From: Hirundichthys speculiger
Lineage: Eukaryota; Chordata; Actinopteri; Beloniformes; Exocoetidae
DNA length: 64,000 nucleotides
Direction: 5' to 3'
Assembly (NCBI GenBank): GCA_018398805.1
Contig: JAGFBZ010000724.1
Location: 1-64,000 of the forward strand
The notes beneath the pieces are model-generated. The model saw only the letters and a list, made by a program, of their open reading frames with translations. It searched no databases and was not told the DNA's origin. Position numbers and translations under genes: made by a program. Shown in pieces: positions 55,978-64,000 of the stretch. Within the stretch, counting starts at the first letter, position 1. Each line of letters starts with the position of its first letter.

Positions 55978-56690
55978 CAGTGGTACCTCTACTTACGAAC
56001 GTCTCTACATACGGAATTTTCAGGTTACGAAACGTCTCAACGGGAAAATATTGCCTCTTGTTACGAAAGAAATTTTAAGGCAAAAATACAGTACGTGCTG
56101 CTACTCGCAGCTCCCAGAGTTTACCGAACGTAAACATACTTGTACGGCTATTCCATTGGCTATCAGCTAGCATCTTCCTGGCATCCCTTTGACATTTTAG
56201 GAAAATTCCATGAAGTTTGGGAATTTGTTGGAAAGAATCACCCAGAAAAAGTGTTCACTAGCGGGCTATCGCTCATTATGATGATGTTTGCCTTGCACAT
56301 TTTCGAAGGATTGTTAAAAGCCGACAAAAGCAAACGTCCTTGGATCTGTTCTTTATAAAACGTCAGGTAACAACCACTGCTGAGAGAGAAAAGGTGACGA
56401 CGATAGCAGTTAAAAGGTAAATGAACATTATTTTTATTCTTTACTTTATTCTTTGTTTTTTATTATGTGGAACTCTCCTTTTATCTTTATTGTGCAGTAA
56501 TCTAATGGTAACATGTATTTGTTACATGTTTTGATGCATTTCTATGATTTATAAAAAAAAATTTTTGTCAGAATTTTGGGGGGTTGGAACGGATTAGAGC
56601 ATTTACATGGACAACGTGTCAATTTACGGAATTTTCAGGTTACGAAACTACTTCCAGAACCAATTAATTTCGTAAATAGAGGTACTACTG
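55978..56690 (+). mobile_element. Tigger/pogo-like element, copy 2
   Basis: Left end CAGTGGTACCTCTACTTACG; right end reversed CAGTAGTACCTCTATTTACG. TA flanks on both sides (55976-55977, 56691-56692); 713 bp. The interior carries the same transposase-tail region as 28981-29184, here FVGKNHPEKVFTSG followed by a frameshift. Confidence 0.85.
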
Positions 56691-56692
56691 TA

Positions 56693-58577
56693 TATAAATA
56701 TTTATATAATATCTTGGCATATTCTCCCATCCAGGCAACTTTTTTTCCCCAGGGAAGGATTTGCATATTTCAGCAAGACAATCTTAAACTGCATGCTTTG
56801 AACTTTGAACCCGCAACGTTTACTAACCAAACATATTTAAAGCGTCACGAAAGGAAAACAGTGTCAAAGACGAGCCAAAACTGGTACAGTTCCCAGACAT
56901 GTGGACCGTTAAAAGAAGAAGAGGCGATGTTACATCATGATAAAAACTTCCCATGTGTTGCTGCCATCAAATTCAAAAGTTGGATTGTTTTTCTGTTTAC
57001 TTATTTCATTCTTTTTAATTTCCATTTTAAAATAGTGTACCAACTTGTTTTCTAATTTTGGTTGCAATAAATCATTTCAAAAACAGGCTTTTCTAATTTT
57101 CTGGGCCAAATCTGTCACACAAGCTATACTTTGCACTCTTGCAAAATCCATAGGAGGATAGCTTAAGAGAACATTGTTATAGTTTGCCAAGGAAACAAAA
57201 AAAGAAAAAAACACTCCTTTTAACTCGCGCTGGGTTTGTTGAGCTTTCGACATTTTCCTTGTGCACGGCAGACAAAATGTTACATGGCATCCAGACTGCG
57301 GATGACAATCATCTTCATCTTATGCAAAAGATGACTCACATTCAAATTCAGGAAAAACTCCTGAGAGCGCCAACTGCTCTGATTCTCCTGACAGGAACTC
57401 ATCAAATCAGTGTTCCCAGCGGAGCAGAGGTGCTTTTATGTTCCTATAGCTCCATGTTTTAGGAAGATTCCATTAGGCGTAGAAAAAGAGGGGGTCTGGA
57501 GGACATCTGGGTGCAGCCAACCTGCTGTGAGAGAAATTAAATGCACCTTCGTCAGGAAATCAATACTCCACTGGGTGGAGATGATGGAGGTTGTCAGGGT
57601 TAGAAAAAGTGTCCGTCTCTAATGACGTCCTCAGAGCTCCCTTTCTACTTCTGTTAACTTTAAATGTTCATTGGTTAAATCTGTTCCACCTCTGACTGAT
57701 CTATGATCAATTAATTAATGAGTTGGGTTTTTTTTTTTTTTCATGAGCTAACACATTTATTGATTGTCCCTAGGAGGGGGAAAAAGGTTTGACTAAATGT
57801 GTAGTAATGAAGGAGATGTTCTCGTGCAGCCTGCAGGTTTTCCATCATGAGTTTTCTTTTCACGCCCCTCTTCAATCCATTCTGAAGAGGATTTAAAAAT
57901 GTCAGGCCATTCTGGACCGCTGGCGCACTTCCTCACTGGAAATACTACAGTGGATAGTTTCTTTTTTTATTCTATGCATAATCATAAAAACTCTACACCT
58001 TAAATGACATCAAACAACAGCTGACATTAAAACACACCGAAGATGCAGCCTGATTTTAAAAAGTGGACAAAATGGCTCATTTGTCATAAAAAGGTGCAAA
58101 AACTCAGCGTGAAAAAAAAAAAAATCACCAGTTTCTTTCCATCAAGTCAGAGCGGTTATGCAACACGGCCTCTGAGCGACATTGCAGATAATCAGGATGC
58201 CCTGACTGTGGAAGAACAAGGACAAAACAAAAAAAGAAACAGGCAATAATAGAGGAAGTCCAAAAAGGCTGCAATGACAGAGAAACTGAATGCAATAAAC
58301 AATAAAACACCACTTTCTCATGAACCAATTAAACGATCTACAGAGTCAGAGGAATTAAAAATTATAAAATTAAAGATAAATTAGAAATATCTCCTTGATT
58401 ATATTCAAGTTTTAGATGATTCCATGTTACTTGACGCAAATAGGAGCAGAAAATAACAGTTTGCATGTCAAAAACATGACCAGCGTGCTTCACATTAGGG
58501 GTGTGTGTTTATCCCTTATAAGACAATATGATGTTTACAGATACATGAGGCATGAAGCAAAGCAGATCAATTTGATC
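56693..58577. other. No gene seen
   Basis: Open frame 56576-57055 begins inside the preceding element and has no recognised domain. The rest is AT-rich, with a T run near 57729-57741. Confidence 0.45.
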
Positions 58578-58579
58578 TA

Positions 58580-59984
58580 CAGTGATCCCTTGTCAATTCA
58601 CGCTTCAAGGTCTGCGGTTTTAGTTATTTGCTGATTTTTCAGAAATATATGATATAATAAAAAATCAAGAAGAATCACGGAAATTCCGCGAAAATCCACC
58701 CCACAGCAGACGAGAGGCCGCAGCTGCCAGCGAAACATCAATCGATGACTCACAGCCTCCTGTAAGCAACAGGAGAAACGCAGACGACCCAGAACTCTAG
58801 AATCTGTGCGCTGGTTGGCCGAGACGCATCACAGGATGTTGTGCACGTTCTCTCACAGCAAAGAAATGTTGTGAGCCAGCCTGGTACCTTTAAGAAGGTG
58901 GCCTTATGGGTAATGGTGTGGCCTTATGGGTAATGGAGTGTGTGTGTCGTGGGACGGCAGAAGAAAACGATGAAAAGTTAGATGAAAAGTGTAGTGAGCA
59001 TCAACAGCAGCCCAGCGTGTATAGATTTACATTCTCTGTTAACCGACAGGAGCCCAACAATACAACCTGTGTGATGTTACAAGTTCCTGCAGTGCCAGAA
59101 TAAAGTGCTCGTTCCATGCAGAGAAAACCGGACTTTTTCTTTTGTTGTTGTTAGCGTGTTAGCCGCTAATTACGAGCCAAATATAGCACAATACCAGCAG
59201 TTTCTTTACTGCGGTTCAGAGACCAGAGGCTGTGAAGGTAACAGAAAGACCACAGTTGAGCCTTTGTCTTGTTTCACTGCAGTGCCTCGCTACTTTTTTT
59301 TGCCGTTTTCAAACATATTTTAAACACATTATTTAGGCTCGGGGGGCTCCGGCTCCAGTTCGCGGATTTTGAATATCAACATTTTGTTAAACACAGATCT
59401 GCTGTCTTGACTAAAGAGACACTGAGAATACTAGTCTGAATGGTGACTGTCTTGTACACTTTGTTGTGTTCTGGTCTCACACCGGTAGCTAACACATTAA
59501 CGTTCTTTTGATATCTGTCCCTGTTTGGTCCGGAGTGGTATAGTTATGTCCCGGGTAGCATGGTTCTCAAATGGTTTCACTATTATGTGCCTTCAATCAG
59601 AACCTTATGTGGGCCATATTTATGACCACCATCAGGGACACAAGTGGGCTAACTTTAAAACGGCGCTAAATCACTGAAATAAGCAACAGATATTCGGAAC
59701 TGACAAACGGAAACACCAAGTGTAGCAGCGTTAAACTCGGCTTTGTCTCACAAGAGCAAGAGATGGGAGATGCGGGGACGCGTGTCAGCCAATCAGCGTA
59801 CAGACCACCGATGGCACAGTAATGCCCGTCGTAGCAGCCAATCACAGGCCTCGATTTTCGTTCATGGGGCATCCCGTGTAGGCTCTTGTTGCTTTCTGAG
59901 ACTTGTTCTTGATGTGATGTGTTTCGCTTCAGCCTTGCGCACTTCGTTTGAATTTTTATGAATTAATTTTTTTTTAATTTTTTT

Positions 59985-60020
<36 letters not shown>

Positions 60021-60096
60021 GATGAACATTTTTTTTAAACCTCCGCGATGTACTAAGACCGCGATTGCTGAGACCGCTAACTGCGAGGGTTTACTG
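58580..60096. mobile_element. MER2/Tigger-like element, 1517 bp
   Basis: Left end CAGTGATCCCTTGTCAATTC; right end reversed CAGTAAACCCTCGCAGTTAG. Flanked by TA (58578-58579 and 60097-60098). The CAGT-n-CCCT start, with nearby GCGGTTT and AACCTCCGCG stretches, is the MER2/Tigger terminal-repeat style. The interior has a direct repeat GTGGCCTTATGGGTAATG (about 58899 and 58919) and a T run of over 40 (59975-60019). No long transposase frame. Confidence 0.72.
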
Positions 60097-60098
60097 TA

Positions 60099-61163
60099 TT
60101 ACCTCTGACCTTGTCGACCTGTGGCAAAATTTTAGTTGAAAATTTTCATGTGTTTGCATCTTTGTGTGTTGTTGCTGTTGTTTGAGCTATAAAAGCTATA
60201 AGAGAGCTATAAGATATATAAGAGCTATAAGATGGGATTTTCAGTTCAGTCTGTTGCCCTACCTCTGTAGTAAATTAATGTTGTACACTGGACATTCGTC
60301 CGATGTCTCTTCCTTCTGTTAAAAATCAATGATTTAGCGATGATAAATTTGATGTTACATTGTAATCAACGGCGTTAAGCACACGCTCTGCTGTCAAAGC
60401 CTCGTCTGAGTGGGATGTTTGGCAGATTAGCAGTTTAAAAGCTCTGCTGATTGGATGCACTGCCGCATTCATGGCGTAAACCCACGGGGCACAGGGGTAA
60501 CTCCATTACACGTGGGTTGTGATTCATGTGGGTTAATCTCTATCGCTCTTAATTCACATTTACAGGATGTCGGAGGTTAAATAATTACAGAATTATTCAG
60601 CATGACTAGCCTGTATTGCAGATAAACTCAAATAAGGGAAATATAAGCAGCCAGAGCACAAGTCCGTCAATAAAATTGTACTGTTTTCAGTTAATGAAAT
60701 CTTTGGAGACTGTGTGAAACCAGGGTAGTGATGACCTTTAATTAAAATTTGATTTTCTTACACACAGTCTGAATTAAAGGCATGCAAAAAAACAAAAACA
60801 AAATTAACACATATCTCTGAGGACTCATGAACCCTGTGGAGTGTGTGGCGGTGTATTTCTCTGCAGGGACACCCCCTCTGCCGTATTTTATTTTTTTCTC
60901 GTATATTGGTTTGTGTAGGACATTTCTGGGGGCAGATTGCTTGCGTAGACACCAGTAGGCACCAGCCGGTGGCAGTTTCTAGGTCAGGACTATAAAACTA
61001 TAACCATTGGTTCAAAACTGGAATCTCCTTCTTCTTCGCTGCTTTGTCTGTGTAAACTCTAGTACGCGTTCAATTTCTGTCAACAGCGACAGGAGTTAAA
61101 AACTGTACTTAGAAGGACATGGAATCAGTTTCCCACATGGCTGTAAGAGGGTTTTTATACATG
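60099..61163. other. No gene seen
   Basis: A small tandem array of AGAGCTATAAG-like units lies near 60187-60231. No gene or mobile-element ends otherwise. Confidence 0.45.
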
Positions 61164-61726
61164 CAGTGGTACCTCTACTTACAAACGTCTCTACATACGA
61201 AATTTTCAGGTTACGAAACGCCTCAACGGGAAAATATTGCCTCTTATTATTTAAGAAATTTCAGGATACAAAAGGCAAAAATACAGTACGCGCTGCTACT
61301 CGCAGCTCCCAGAGTTTACCGAACGTAAACATACTTGTTGGCTCTGTATTATAGTTTGAAAGCGGTGCGTCCGAGCTGCTCTAGCATTGGCTATCGCTTA
61401 GCATCTTTCTGGCATCCCATTGGCTAGGAGGGCCCCTTGTCTGTATGAGCGTAACCTAGCAACCCAGGTAAACGAACAATTTTCACCAAATTCTGGATCA
61501 ATTTTTAAATTTTCGATAATTGTTGCGCTTGGTGGAGGTCTGCGCTCTCTGAGTGCTTTTCCAGTTCTAACATGTATTTCTTATAATTTATTTAAAAAAA
61601 AAATTATGTTCGAATTTTGGGGGCATTTTAATAGGGCATATTAGGGCATTTACATGGAAAACACATCTCTACTTACGAAATTTTCAGGTTACGAAACTAC
61701 TTCCAGAACCAATTAATTTTGCACTG
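61164..61726 (+). mobile_element. Tigger/pogo-like element, copy 3, with repeat inserted
   Basis: Left end CAGTGGTACCTCTACTTACA; the right end is AATTAATTTTGCACTG (reversed CAGTGCAAAATTAATTGG), followed by TA. 563 bp. Its middle is partly replaced by sequence including a shortened Helitron-like repeat (61491-61570); the transposase-tail region is absent. Confidence 0.78.
61491..61570 (+). mobile_element. Helitron-like repeat, copy 3, internally deleted
   Basis: Retains CTGGATCA...TTTTCGATAA and the 3' end GGTGGAGGTCTGCGCTCTCT then GAGTGCTTTTCCAGTT, matching the 3' part of 7828-8244. Confidence 0.65.
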
Positions 61727-61728
61727 TA

Positions 61729-64000
61729 CTTTGCAAGTTAAAGCCACTCCATACCACTGTTGACCACATGGGGCAGCATACCACGAGAAAATTAATGTGT
61801 CGGCCACTGGCGTAAGACGCCACGTCATGGACCGCCAAAGTGATATTACAAGACATACTGGACCATCCCCACTCATTAGTACAGAACTATCAGTGGCTCT
61901 TTTGACAACATCGCAGATATTTGCCCCCGTGTGGTCAGTTGTGGTATTGCTACATAGTGACTTTAACATGAAAAAACATCAATTTTCCAGGGAAGTGTAG
62001 TCTGTACTCCTCACAAAATGTTGTTAGTTTTTAAAAAGTTTGCCTTGTTTGATGGGATTTTTAAAAAGCTACGATGTCAGTTTTTCAGTTGAGATGTATT
62101 TTTTCTGTGATATTCTGATAAACATCAGAATTTTGAGGCATATGTCTATTTGTGGTTGGCAAAAAATATACTTTTGTTTTTTTGTTTTTTTTTATGTAAA
62201 AAAACCAACACAGCAGTTGTGTGTTATGTTTGTGTGGGTGGAGTTGCATGTGTGTGCACGTGTTCTGGTGTTCTGAGTGGGTGTAGGGGCACCGCTGGGG
62301 TCTTTGCTTTCTCTCACTGCTCTTTCTTCCAGCCTTTTTAGCATCTCATTGCCAAACCGTCTATAAGTTTCTCCGTGCAACACTCAGGCACTCATGTTCA
62401 CTGTCTTATCTTTCTTCTCCTCTAACTGTTGTTTCTAATATCGTTAATTGTAACCAACGGGGCTTACCCTCCTCTGCGCAGGTGAAATGACAGAATCTAA
62501 TTCTGTCATTTCAAACAACCAGCTCTGAATGCATCCACCAGCCCTCAAGATGTATACTTTTTCTCTGTGACGGCCACATTTGGAAATATAACAGCCCTGC
62601 CAAGTGGCAATCTGAAGTTCCAAATCTAAATAATTTCTGAGGAAGGGAAAACATCAGCGGCCATATCAAGCTATCAAATTCCTCTCCAAATTTGTTATGG
62701 AATGAAAAGAGCCATTTTAGTATTCAGCTTTGTGTTGTAGCCCTCTTTTGCTCATTTTAATACTGCAAATAAAGAAACAGAAGCTCCACAGTGAGTCTCT
62801 GCTGCCCCCTGCAGGAAAAACAGATTTCACTTCTTTGACAAAAGAGAGGCTTCATACTCTGCTTAGGAAATATTGAGAACAGATGCAGACTCATAATATA
62901 TTTTAAATTATTGTCCTCTTTGTTTCTCTGCTCTGGTATTTGGCTTAGAAAAGATGTTCCAATTCAGACACAAAAGAAAAGCAAAAGGCTTGTTTCCCCC
63001 ACATATTTTAATGTGTGGGGTTTCCATCATGCCAGACAAATACAATTACACTAGTAAAATATTCATTATAGAATTTATAACAGATATTAAGTTACAAATT
63101 GTATTCTGTAATTCATTTTTATAATCATATAATTTCAACAAGTGAAATTGGCAGAGCTGGGAGGAGGATGTGCTGTCTATTCTCACATAGATCTACATTG
63201 CCATCTGGTGGCAGGAGGTAGGAAAAGCTACTCGAGCAAAGTCAATGAGCACTGCAGCAGGAATTACAGCTGGCATCACTGTTGAACATAGCAGGAGATG
63301 AAATACTGTACTATTTGTGTTTGAATATTACAAAAATGATCGTGCTGCCACGAACCACTTTAGATTATAGCCTGTAGCAGCTGTGGCGTTTATTATCGTG
63401 CTGGCGAGCAGCACCGAGCCGCCTGGTCTGTGGCTTTGCCTGAGGCATGCGATGCTGTTGGCCGTGAGCTGTCCTCGGGCAGTCCTAATGTCTCTGTTTG
63501 TATCCGGCGTGGTGTCGGACCGGCCGAAAAACCTGATGATTACACAGGCTATCACGAACCACCACAATGAACCTTTTAGTTTTAATAGAAAGGACAGAGA
63601 ATCACGACAGCTTGGTGGCATAGTGTCATTTAACTGTTTGGTTTTTACTATTTGGCCTCATGAGGAAACTTCCCATATTTTTTTTTTTTTACTTGAGGTG
63701 CAAACGGGGCGTCATCTAAGCCATTTGAGAATCACACATCAATATTTAAGCAGCATAGAATCAGTAAGGGGCATAAATTAGCGTTTTCAAATACCGGATG
63801 AAAATTAAGCATTAACTCCATCCGTGTCAGACTCTGCTTCATCCTGGGCCTCATTGTCATTGGCTGGTTATTTTATTTTTTTTTTTTTCACTTTCTCAAC
63901 CAGCTTTGTTCTCAGCTTTCCTGCTACTCCCTGGACTCTATCTACGATGGTGAAGATGGTGTTTCTCTACAAACTGATGCGAACAGACCATTTCTGGTCA
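61729..64000. other. No confirmed gene
   Basis: AT-rich DNA. Minus-strand frame 62192-62383 has a protein-like stretch (ETYRRFGNEMLKRLEERA) but no acceptor. A CpG-rich block at 63370-63545 is open on both strands without any recognised domain and may be an old repeat. Confidence 0.4.

Noticed and set aside
62192..62383. Protein-like minus-strand frame (ETYRRFGNEMLKRLEERA)
   Set aside because: No pyrimidine-rich acceptor or start context; about half of the frame is low-complexity CACA/TGTG sequence.

Overview
The window looks like intergenic and/or intronic DNA of a teleost fish, probably a percomorph; the clade is inferred only from the transposon families. There are no operons, ribosome binding sites or dense genes. 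The DNA is AT-rich and crowded with fish-type mobile elements: hAT, Tc1/mariner, Tigger/pogo-like, PIF/Harbinger and TTAA-target elements, LINE 3' pieces and LTR-like fragments. I see no rRNA, tRNA, CRISPR array or complete multi-exon host gene.

Layout. 1-11.2 kb: mostly featureless, with a hAT-like element (1.7 kb), a hAT element with perfect 8-bp target duplications (3.6-4.6 kb), a fossil Tc1, a LINE reverse-transcriptase relic, a SINE-like piece and a Helitron-like repeat (7.8 kb). 11.2-13.35 kb: two adjacent hAT elements, the second containing a nested hAT. 14-20.7 kb: LINE, hAT and LTR-like relics, a 695-bp TIR element and a THAP-domain relic. 22.1-24.8 kb: a nearly complete Tc1 element, then a fossil Tc1. 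27.45-27.65 kb: the best candidate host exon (minus strand, 67 codons, unidentified). 28.2-29.95 kb: a TIR element holding two other elements. 31.4-36.9 kb: three hAT elements, two of them with nested MITEs. 38.9-41.5 kb: a Harbinger element with an intact Myb-like ORF but a truncated transposase, then a second Tc1. 43.5-47.3 kb: two more hAT elements.

The most unusual region is 47,375-53,715. It has hAT terminal repeats and a perfect 8-bp target duplication, but instead of the 662-bp length of its relative at 31,396 it is 6.34 kb. About 5.68 kb has been gained, bounded by an ~80-bp direct duplication of hAT sequence. The cargo holds a long open frame (about 780 codons) made of 33 tandem 18-residue repeats with a polyadenylation signal, a 52-bp noncoding minisatellite of about 20 units with perfect hairpins, a 1-kb TTAA element carrying a TATA box and a possible first exon, and pieces of other transposons. 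55.6-61.7 kb: an LTR-like fragment, two copies of the Tigger-like family also seen at 28.7 kb, and a 1.5-kb MER2/Tigger-like element. The rest to 64 kb shows little.

No pathway links these sequences; they are mostly independent mobile elements and their nested insertions. The candidate host exons are too isolated to assign to a gene. Family names rest on terminal repeats, target-site duplications and recognisable motifs read by eye; no search was run.
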